The notes below the pieces were generated by a model. The model worked only from the letters and a program-made list of their open reading frames with translations. It made no database searches and was not told the origin of the DNA. A stretch of DNA of 64,000 nt from Candidatus Hydrogenisulfobacillus filiaventi (GTDB lineage Bacteria; Bacillota; Sulfobacillia; Sulfobacillales; R501): the NCBI GenBank assembly GCA_902809825.1, contig LR778114.1, positions 2,506,338 through 2,570,337 on the forward strand, in the 5' to 3' direction. Made by a program: the position numbers and the translations under genes. Each line of letters starts with the position of its first letter. Within the stretch, counting starts at the first letter, position 1. Of this stretch, positions 58,387 through 64,000 are shown piece after piece.

Positions 58387-58898
58387 GGTGACGCCTGGCG
58401 CCGGTCCCGCATCGCCAGGTCGATGGCCGCCCGCTCCTCCTCACTGAGCGCATAGCGGCTCTGCGCTCCTTCCACCGGCTTCGCGTAAACCCGCACCTCG
58501 TCCCGACCCCAGAGGCCGGTCAGGACCAGCCCGTCACCGCCGGCATTCAGGAGCGCCACCGCAAACGACAGGTCCGCCCCGGTGTCCGCAAAGGGGTTGA
58601 AGCGTACCATCCCGACCCGCGACAACGCCAGCGCCTGGCGGTTCTCCAGGGTCCCCATCCGGTGCTCCAGGTCCTGGAGCTGCTGCTGCAGCACCCCCAG
58701 GGCTTCCGCCACCCCGTCCCCGGCCGGCACCACCGCCCGGGGCGCCCGCCGCCTCCGCCGTCCCGCCGCCGCTGCCACCAGCAACGCCCATACCGCCAGG
58801 ATGACCGCCAGCAGGGCCAGCACGGCAGCCCCCGCCTCCACCACCACAGCCTGCGCCGCCAACCAGTGCAACGCCTGCGTCAATCCGTCCGCCTCCAT
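58383..58898 (-). CDS. DUF4446 membrane-anchored protein
   Basis: 171 residues: a membrane segment near 18-46, a coiled segment (VLQQQLQDLEHRMGTLENRQALAL), then the conserved VGMVRFNPFADTGADLSFAVALLNAGGDGLVLTG and SxYxL near the end. That core is diagnostic of DUF4446, typically next to parB in Bacillota. Function unknown. Confidence 0.88.
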   Translation of the reverse strand: MEADGLTQALHWLAAQAVVVEAGAAVLALLAVILAVWALLVAAAAGRRRRRAPRAVVPAGDGVAEALGVLQQQLQDLEHRMGTLENRQALALSRVGMVRFNPFADTGADLSFAVALLNAGGDGLVLTGLWGRDEVRVYAKPVEGAQSRYALSEEERAAIDLAMRDRRQASP

Positions 58899-58906
58899 GC
58901 AATGGA

Positions 58907-59593
58907 TTACCAGGCCCCCGACGCGACCGCGGCCAGCAACCCCGCCACCACCAGGGCCGGCAGCAGGTCCCCCACCGCCAGCCGGGACCGGCCGCTCACC
59001 AGGTTCACCCCCACGGCCGCGACCAGGATACCGCCCACCACGGTCACCTCGGTCACCACCGGCCCGTGCACGTGCCCGGCCACCAGCCCGGCTGCCAGCG
59101 ACAACGCCCCTTCATAGACCAGGGTGACGGGGGCCGCCAGAATCACGCTCCAGCCCGCCGCCGCTGTCAACAGGAAGGCGGTAATCCCGTCCAGAACCGC
59201 CTTGGTCTCCAAAATCACGGGGGCCTGGTCGAGCCCGGCCTGCACCGAGCCGACGATAGCCATGGCGCCCACGTTAAACACCAGGCTGGCGGTGATGAAA
59301 CCCTGGCCGAAACCGCCGCCGGCCCGCAATTCCGCCCACCGGCCCAGGCGGTCGAGGGCCGCCTCAATGCCGGCCGCGGAACCCAACCAGCTGCCCAGCA
59401 CCAGAGACACGAGGGCCAGCACCGGGTCGGGTAGCGGCCAGGCCATCTTGAGCCCGATGACCACCACCGTCAGCCCGATAATCCGCAGCGCCTGTTCCCG
59501 GAACCCGGCCTGCAACCGCGTGCCCCACAGCATCCCCGCCAGCCAGCCGGCGGCAATGCCGGCGGTATTAATCAAGGCTCCGGCCAGGATCAT
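58907..59593 (-). CDS. DUF554 membrane protein
   Basis: 228 residues with seven membrane segments. ILAGALINTAGIAAGWLAGML, ITASLVFNVGAMAIVGSVQAGL and ILETKAVLDGITAFLLTAAAGWSV are the conserved DUF554 (YdfK/YqgA-type) blocks. It is thought to be a transporter-like protein; no substrate is established. Eight bases upstream of DUF4446, in the same run from parB. Confidence 0.85.
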   Translation of the reverse strand: MILAGALINTAGIAAGWLAGMLWGTRLQAGFREQALRIIGLTVVVIGLKMAWPLPDPVLALVSLVLGSWLGSAAGIEAALDRLGRWAELRAGGGFGQGFITASLVFNVGAMAIVGSVQAGLDQAPVILETKAVLDGITAFLLTAAAGWSVILAAPVTLVYEGALSLAAGLVAGHVHGPVVTEVTVVGGILVAAVGVNLVSGRSRLAVGDLLPALVVAGLLAAVASGAW

Positions 59594-59647
59594 GGTAAGG
59601 TGCCTTCCCCGGCTGCACCGGTTTCCATTTTTTGGTTCCTCACAGGA

Positions 59648-59663
59648 TGTTCCCTGGGGAACA
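59648..59663. promoter_or_regulatory. parS-like 16-base palindrome beside parB
   Basis: TGTTCCCTGGGGAACA: arms perfect, three mismatches to TGTTCCACGTGGAACA, all in the centre. It abuts the parB stop. In Bacillus one parS lies inside parB itself. Confidence 0.45.
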
Positions 59664-59664
59664 A

Positions 59665-60534
59665 TTAAACCACAAACCCGTCCTCTCCGGGGGTGCCGGG
59701 CTCCAGAAGACTCAGGATGCGCTCCAGTTCCTCCAAGGTCCGGTAGGGGATCTCGATGCGGCCTTTCTGGGCGTTCCCGCGCAAGGCTACCCGGGTCCCG
59801 AACCGCCGCCGCAGCTCGGATTCAATCTGCTTCAGGTGGGCATCCGGCTGAGGACGGGCGGGGGCCGGGATGGCGCGATGCGCCACCGCTGCTTCCAGTT
59901 GTTTGACTGTCCAGCCCTGGCGCACAGCCTCGGCCGCCAGGGCCAGTCGTCGCGCGCCGTCGTCGACCGTCAGCAGTACCTTGCCGTGGGCTACCGTCAG
60001 GCTGCCCTGGCGGATGTGCTCCTGGATGGCCTCCTCCAGGTGGAGGATGCGGAGGTAGTTGGCCACCTGCGGCCGGGAACGGCCGACCCGGGCTGCGACA
60101 TCCTCCTGGGTCCAACCGAACTCCTGAATCAGCCGGGCATACGCCTGCGCCTCCTCAATGGGGTTGAGGTCCGCACGCTGCAGGTTCTCGACCAGGGCCA
60201 TCTCCATGACTTCCCGGTCATCCACGTCGCGCACGTACGCCGGCACCGTGGCCAGGCCCACCGCCCGGGCCGCCCGCAGCCGCCGTTCCCCGGCCACCAG
60301 CTCGAAGCCGTTCCCCCGTGGCCGGACCAGCAGCGGTTGCAGGATGCCGTGCCGCCGTACGGATTCCACCAGCTCGGTCATGGCGTCGACGTTGAAATCC
60401 TGCCGCGGCTGATAAGGATTGGGCGCGATATCAGCCACCGCCAGGGTGCGGACCTCAGGCGCGCCGGCGACGGGCGGCGTCCGTTCCGGAATCAGCGCCG
60501 CCAAACCCTTGCCCAATCCTTTGGGCCTGGACAT
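59665..60534 (-). CDS. parB: Chromosome-partitioning protein ParB/Spo0J
   Basis: CTP-dependent DNA clamp of 289 residues that loads at parS. LGKGLAALIP at the start (ParA-stimulating arm), IAPNPYQPRQDF, LVAGERRLRAARAVGL (CTP motif GERRxRA), MALVENLQRADLNPIEEAQAY and the helix-turn-helix WTQEDVAARVGRSRPQVANYLRIL are all visible. ATG 60534 overlaps parA's 3' end by 80 bases. It works with parA and the two candidate parS sites. Confidence 0.97.
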   Translation of the reverse strand: MSRPKGLGKGLAALIPERTPPVAGAPEVRTLAVADIAPNPYQPRQDFNVDAMTELVESVRRHGILQPLLVRPRGNGFELVAGERRLRAARAVGLATVPAYVRDVDDREVMEMALVENLQRADLNPIEEAQAYARLIQEFGWTQEDVAARVGRSRPQVANYLRILHLEEAIQEHIRQGSLTVAHGKVLLTVDDGARRLALAAEAVRQGWTVKQLEAAVAHRAIPAPARPQPDAHLKQIESELRRRFGTRVALRGNAQKGRIEIPYRTLEELERILSLLEPGTPGEDGFVV

Positions 60535-61288
60535 GGGCCAACACCTCCTCAGCCAGACGTTGATACTGTTCCGCCCCCCGGGAGCGGGGATCGTAGCGCA
60601 CGATCGGCAGGCCATGGCTCGGCGCCTCGCTAAGCCGGACCGTTCGGGGAATCACGGTACGGTACACCTTATCCCCAAAATGGTTTCGGACCTCCTGCTC
60701 AACCTGCTGCGCCAGGTTGGTGCGGCCGTCGAACATGGTCAGGACCACCCCTTCCAAGGTCAGTCCGGGATTCAACCGGTCGCGCACCAGCTCGATGGTG
60801 GCCAGCAGCTGGGACAGGCCCTCCAGGGCGAAAAATTCGCATTGGATGGGGATCATCACCCCGTCCGCCGCCGCCAGGGCATTTACGGTCAGCAGGCCGA
60901 GGGAGGGGGGACAGTCAATCAGAACCACATCATAGCGGTCCCGGACCGGGGCCAGGACTTCCGCCAGCCGCCGTTCCCGCCGCGGCCAGCCAACCATCTC
61001 CACCTCGGCCCCGGCCAGGTCCATGGTGGCCGGCACGACGTGCAGACTGGGGAAGTCGGTCGGCACCAGGGCCTCCATTAACGGGCGGCCTTCCACCAGT
61101 ACCTCATAGGCGGAGACCTCCAACGTCTGTTTGTCGATCCCGAGGCCGGTGGTGGTGTTGCCCTGTGGATCGGCGTCCACCGCAAGCACCCGCTGTCCGG
61201 ACTCGGCCAGATAGGCCGCCAGATTGATGACGGTCGTGCTCTTGCCGACGCCGCCTTTCTGGTTGGCCACCGCGATCGTGCGACCCAT
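60455..61288 (-). CDS. parA: Chromosome-partitioning ATPase ParA/Soj
   Basis: Deviant Walker ATPase of 277 residues: IAVANQKGGVGKSTTVINLAAYLA (P-loop), VDADPQGNTTTGLG, VLIDCPPSLGLLTVNAL and VVLTMFDGRTNLAQQV. ATG 61288 has a modest ribosome site (GAGGAC); an earlier GTG/ATG start at 61336 adds 16 basic residues. Partner of ParB immediately downstream. Confidence 0.97.
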   Translation of the reverse strand: MGRTIAVANQKGGVGKSTTVINLAAYLAESGQRVLAVDADPQGNTTTGLGIDKQTLEVSAYEVLVEGRPLMEALVPTDFPSLHVVPATMDLAGAEVEMVGWPRRERRLAEVLAPVRDRYDVVLIDCPPSLGLLTVNALAAADGVMIPIQCEFFALEGLSQLLATIELVRDRLNPGLTLEGVVLTMFDGRTNLAQQVEQEVRNHFGDKVYRTVIPRTVRLSEAPSHGLPIVRYDPRSRGAEQYQRLAEEVLAHVQAQRIGQGFGGADSGTDAARRRRA

Positions 61289-61383
61289 GTCCTCGCGACC
61301 CTTCTCCCGCACCCGCCTGGTTCCGCTGCTGCTCATTCAAGGTTCGCCGGCCACGCGGAGGGTTCCTGCCTCTGCCGCAGATT

Positions 61384-62079
61384 TTACCGTCCCAGGGCGC
61401 CCCCCCGGCGCGGGTACCGGTCGGGCGTCTCCGCCACCTTGTGGAGCGCCACCAGCACCCGGTGCCCGCGCCCGGCCGGCAACGCATACGACCACAGCCG
61501 TTCCGGACGGGCACCCAGCCGGGCCAGCCAAGCTGCGGCCGCCTCCACCTCCCGGCCGGCTTCCGGCCCCCGCCAGAGCAGAATCCGGCCCCCGGGCCGG
61601 GCCGCCGGCACCGTGAGTTCGGCGGTGACCGCCAGGGGCCCGAGGGCCCGCGCCACCACCGTAGCCGCCCCGGCCGGCCGGTGCCGCAGCCACTCCTCGG
61701 CCCGCTCCGGTACCACCTCCACCCGGGCTGCCAAGCCCAGCTCCCTGACCACCGCCGCCAAAAAGGCGGCGCGCTTCGTGCGCGCCTCGACCAGCACCCA
61801 GCTCGCCTCCGGCCGGGCAATGGCCAGCACCAGGCCCGGCTGGCCGTTGCCGCTGCCGATGTCCGCGGCCGGCCCGGCTCCGTTCCACACTGCCAAGCCG
61901 GCCAGGCTGTCCGCTACCCCTTTAAACCACAGGTCCGTTTCCTCCCAGGCCGTCAGGTTGAAGGGGGCCGCCCGCACCGCGGCCACGTAAGCCGTCAGTT
62001 GCTCCCATACCTGCGGCTCCAGGCGCAAGCCGTGCTCCGCCTGCAGCCACGCCTCCACTACCCCTTGCGGGCCCGTCAC
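61384..62079 (-). CDS. rsmG: 16S rRNA (guanine-527 N7)-methyltransferase
   Basis: 231 residues: NLTAWEETDLWFKGVADSLAGL, ADIGSGNGQPGLVLAIARPEASWVLVEARTKRAAFL (SAM motif I and II) and the C-terminal LP-x-GRGHRVLVALHKV. The GxGxPG reads GSGNGQPG, close to the family's DIGSGAGFPG. GTG 62079 follows GGGGGGCGGC. Next to parA, but with no mnmG beside it. Confidence 0.93.
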   Translation of the reverse strand: MTGPQGVVEAWLQAEHGLRLEPQVWEQLTAYVAAVRAAPFNLTAWEETDLWFKGVADSLAGLAVWNGAGPAADIGSGNGQPGLVLAIARPEASWVLVEARTKRAAFLAAVVRELGLAARVEVVPERAEEWLRHRPAGAATVVARALGPLAVTAELTVPAARPGGRILLWRGPEAGREVEAAAAWLARLGARPERLWSYALPAGRGHRVLVALHKVAETPDRYPRRGGALGR

Positions 62080-62153
62080 GCCGCCGCCCCCCTATAGGCC
62101 GGCGGCGGCCGCTCCCCGAGCAGCCGCCGCCAGGTGGTCCTGCCGGCCGCAGC

Positions 62154-63053
62154 CTAGCCGCGGCCGCTTTTCCGCCGGGACCGCTTGCCCTTGTGGCCGG
62201 AACCCTTACGGGTCCCGGATGCGGGCCGCCCCCCCGCTTCCGGAACGGCCGCCGGCCCGCCCCCTTCGGGGACCGGGGCAGCGGCCACCGGCGCCGGGGC
62301 CGCCGGCTCCTCCGGGGCGGCCTCCGGGGCAGGCGCGGGCGGGGACTGCAGGGCCGGCCCGCCCGGAGCCCGCACCACCGGACGGGTGGCCAGCGGCACG
62401 GCGGCCGCGGGCTTGGCCGCCGCCGGCCGCATAAAGAGGGCCGTCTGCCCGATCTGGAAGATATTAGAAAACACATAATACAGCGACAGCCCTGACCCGA
62501 AGCGGGCGGCCGCATAGCCCAGCACCACCGGCATCATCCAGAGCATCATCTTCTGGCTGCCTTCGGTCCCGGGTTGGGGTGGGGTAATGGCGAAGGCCTG
62601 TTTCTGAACCAGAAAGGTGGTCACCGCCACCAGCACCGGCAGCACATAGTAGGGGTCTGGCTGGTTCAAGTTCTGCAGCCACAGCAAGCCGTGCCCGACG
62701 TGATAGGGATAGGTGCGCAGGACTTCAAACAGCCCGTACATGACCGGCAACTGCAGGAGCAGGGGCAGGCAGCCGGAGGCGGGATTGACCCCTTCCTCCC
62801 GATAAAGGGCCATCAACTCCATTTGAAATTTTTGCGGGTCATCCTTGTGCTTGATCCGCAGCTCCTGCTGGCGGGGGGCAAGCCGTGCCATCTTCTGCAT
62901 GGACCGGATCTGGGTCAAGCCCAACGGCAACAGCACCAGCCGCACCGCGACCGTGAGGAGGATAACCCCCACCACGTAGTTTCCGCCCCCGAGCTGGGTA
63001 AAGGTCGTGAGGCCGGCACGCAGGATATCCAAAAACCCGGACCAGATTGCCAT
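62154..63053 (-). CDS. yidC: Membrane-protein insertase YidC/OxaI
   Basis: Insertase of 299 residues with five membrane segments: VVGVILLTVAVRLVLLPLGL, REEGVNPASGCLPLLLQLPVMYGLFEVL (the conserved helical region), LPVLVAVTTFLVQKQ, MPVVLGYAAARFGSGLSLYYVFSNIFQIGQTAL. A basic/proline-alanine tail with KRSRRKSGRG at the end binds ribosomes. No lipobox cysteine at the start, unlike Bacillus SpoIIIJ. Follows yidD by 17 bases. Confidence 0.95.
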   Translation of the reverse strand: MAIWSGFLDILRAGLTTFTQLGGGNYVVGVILLTVAVRLVLLPLGLTQIRSMQKMARLAPRQQELRIKHKDDPQKFQMELMALYREEGVNPASGCLPLLLQLPVMYGLFEVLRTYPYHVGHGLLWLQNLNQPDPYYVLPVLVAVTTFLVQKQAFAITPPQPGTEGSQKMMLWMMPVVLGYAAARFGSGLSLYYVFSNIFQIGQTALFMRPAAAKPAAAVPLATRPVVRAPGGPALQSPPAPAPEAAPEEPAAPAPVAAAPVPEGGGPAAVPEAGGRPASGTRKGSGHKGKRSRRKSGRG

Positions 63054-63070
63054 TCAGGCCCCTCCTTGAC

Positions 63071-63292
63071 TCAGGGGACGGGATCGTACCCGCCTTCATG
63101 AAAGGGATGACACCGCAGCACCCGCGCAGTGGCCAGCCAGGTGCCCTTGACGGCGCCGTATTTGGTCAAGGCCTCCACCGCATACTGGGAACAGGTCGGC
63201 TGATACCGGCAGGACGGCGGTGTTAACGGGGAGATGAACCGCTGATAGAACCGCACCAACGCGATGAGCAGACGCTTGACCGCTTCGCCCAT
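63071..63292 (-). CDS. yidD: Membrane-protein insertion efficiency factor YidD
   Basis: 73 residues: [35 protein letters not shown] is diagnostic, with three conserved cysteines, and [17 protein letters not shown] at the end. Six bases after rnpA. It assists YidC. Confidence 0.97.
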   Translation of the reverse strand: MGEAVKRLLIALVRFYQRFISPLTPPSCRYQPTCSQYAVEALTKYGAVKGTWLATARVLRCHPFHEGGYDPVP

Positions 63293-63298
63293 GTCGCT

Positions 63299-63685
63299 TT
63301 AGCCTCCTCGGTTGCGGGCCAAACGGCTCGCCCGCGCCAGGAGCGTCCGGCCGGACCGCACCAGTTCCGGCCAAGGCGCCTCCAGCACCCGGGCTTTGCC
63401 CAGCACCACCAGTTGCAGGGGCACCTCCGGCGGGCCGATTTCCTGCAACAACGCCCGAAGGCGCCGACGAATCCGGTTACGCTTCACAGCGGACCCGGCC
63501 GACCGCGCCGCGGCAACACCAACCCTCGTCACTCCCGCCGGCGGCGCATCCGCCCCCTCCGGAGGGACTGACCCCAAGGGTAGCACGAACAGGATAAGAT
63601 TCCGGTCTCCAACGGTACGCCCCAGCCGGAACACCCGGCTGAACTCCTGGCGGCGCCGCAGGCGCTCAAATGACGTGCGCGTCAT
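63299..63685 (-). CDS. rnpA: Ribonuclease P protein component
   Basis: 128 residues: [25 protein letters not shown], then [26 protein letters not shown] with the RNR motif (the usual KRNRxKR), the RNase P RNA-binding patch. ATG 63685 overlaps the rpmH TGA by four bases (ATGA). Confidence 0.95.
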   Translation of the reverse strand: MTRTSFERLRRRQEFSRVFRLGRTVGDRNLILFVLPLGSVPPEGADAPPAGVTRVGVAAARSAGSAVKRNRIRRRLRALLQEIGPPEVPLQLVVLGKARVLEAPWPELVRSGRTLLARASRLARNRGG

Positions 63686-63816
63686 CCCGCCAGCCGCTTA
63701 CGCCCCTTGCGCCGCCGCCGGCTCAATACCCGACGCCCGGCCGCCGTCGACATCCGCTTCCGGAACCCGTGCACCTTGGCCCGATGGCGACGGTTGGGCT
63801 GGTAAGTCCGCTTCAA
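63682..63816 (-). CDS. rpmH: 50S ribosomal protein L34
   Basis: 44 residues from TTG 63816: [20 protein letters not shown] and [17 protein letters not shown], the L34 signature. The TTG follows GGGAGGTGAGGGGG. Its TGA overlaps rnpA. In most bacteria dnaA lies divergently across the origin from here, which puts oriC just past the window. Confidence 0.97.
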   Translation of the reverse strand: MKRTYQPNRRHRAKVHGFRKRMSTAAGRRVLSRRRRKGRKRLAG

Positions 63817-63853
63817 CCCCCTCACCTCCCCCGTCCCGCGCAAAGTTAGCGCT

Positions 63854-63883
63854 ATTATATCATCGCCACCGGGACCACGGCAA
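63854..63883 (-). promoter_or_regulatory. Promoter of rpmH-rnpA-yidD-yidC
   Basis: Minus strand TTGCCG, 18 bases, TATAAT (perfect). About 37 bases upstream of the TTG. No DnaA boxes of the TTATCCACA type were seen in the 117 bases to the window end. Confidence 0.7.
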
Positions 63884-64000
63884 GGCGGCGACGGGCGGCC
63901 CGTCCGTCACCGTCCGCCATCCCCGACCTGGTCTGATCCGTTAGGACGCGAAACATGGCAAAGGGACGCGCCCGGAAGCCGACAAGCCCCTGCCGGGGCG

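Noticed and set aside
63884..64000. oriC at the right edge
   Set aside because: No TTATCCACA-type DnaA boxes or AT-rich unwinding region are present in these bases; the origin is probably just outside.

Overview
This 64 kb window is GC-rich (roughly 70% by eye) bacterial DNA whose right end carries the conserved origin-proximal block of Bacillota: rpmH, rnpA, yidD, yidC, rsmG, parA, parB, then yyaC, a DUF951 gene, rpsF-ssb-rpsR-rplI, a LonC-type protease, dnaB and purA. The sporulation-associated gene yyaC, DUF951, DUF4446, CvpA and an SHGCVR L,D-transpeptidase point to a deep-branching, high-GC Firmicute (Sulfobacillus/Thermaerobacter/Symbiobacterium-like; the genus is a guess). dnaA and oriC should lie just beyond base 64000. 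Nearly all genes read on the minus strand, away from that end, as expected for leading-strand genes.

Region 1 (1-8 kb) is a polymorphic-toxin locus on the minus strand: a large Rhs/YD-repeat gene interrupted by an in-frame TAA, a probable PD-(D/E)XK nuclease C-terminal domain, a putative immunity gene with a one-base frameshift, and behind it a second partly duplicated toxin-tail/immunity module that runs off the left edge. A small zinc-ribbon gene and a frameshifted GGDEF-EAL gene follow (7.7-10 kb).

Region 2 (10-25 kb) holds housekeeping and accessory genes: endonuclease III fused to a receiver-like domain, Bcp peroxiredoxin, Xaa-Pro peptidase, alkyltransferase, Mug-type glycosylase, a thioredoxin-reductase-like flavoprotein without CxxC, an APC permease beside a PAS/AAA+/Fis regulator lacking GAFTGA, a membrane J-protein, a Tat-exported phosphoesterase coupled to a frameshifted cytochrome c, two nitrilase-like proteins and an HNH nuclease.

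Region 3 (25-33 kb) has a polyamine operon with its own promoter (pyruvoyl arginine decarboxylase, speE, speB, argS; overlapping starts and stops), two MFS transporters and an SDR. The order fits arginine to agmatine to N1-aminopropylagmatine to spermidine.

Region 4 (33-46 kb) has a class A penicillin-binding protein, then a long operon encoding a 2-oxoacid dehydrogenase (E3, two E1-alpha paralogues, E1-beta, E2) together with lipA and lipB, so the enzyme and its lipoyl cofactor are made together. A methyltransferase-rlmH-namA-mazG operon follows.

Region 5 (46-64 kb) has tRNA-Thr(CGU), tRNA-Gly(CCC), the cell-wall L,D-transpeptidase, a class II aldolase with an apparent AUC start, and the origin-proximal block. 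jag, mnmE and mnmG, usually found between yidC and rsmG/parA, are missing there. Two near-palindromic parS-like sites are present. Three of the four broken genes in the window are disrupted at or beside G/C homopolymers, so either sequencing error or real slippage must be considered.
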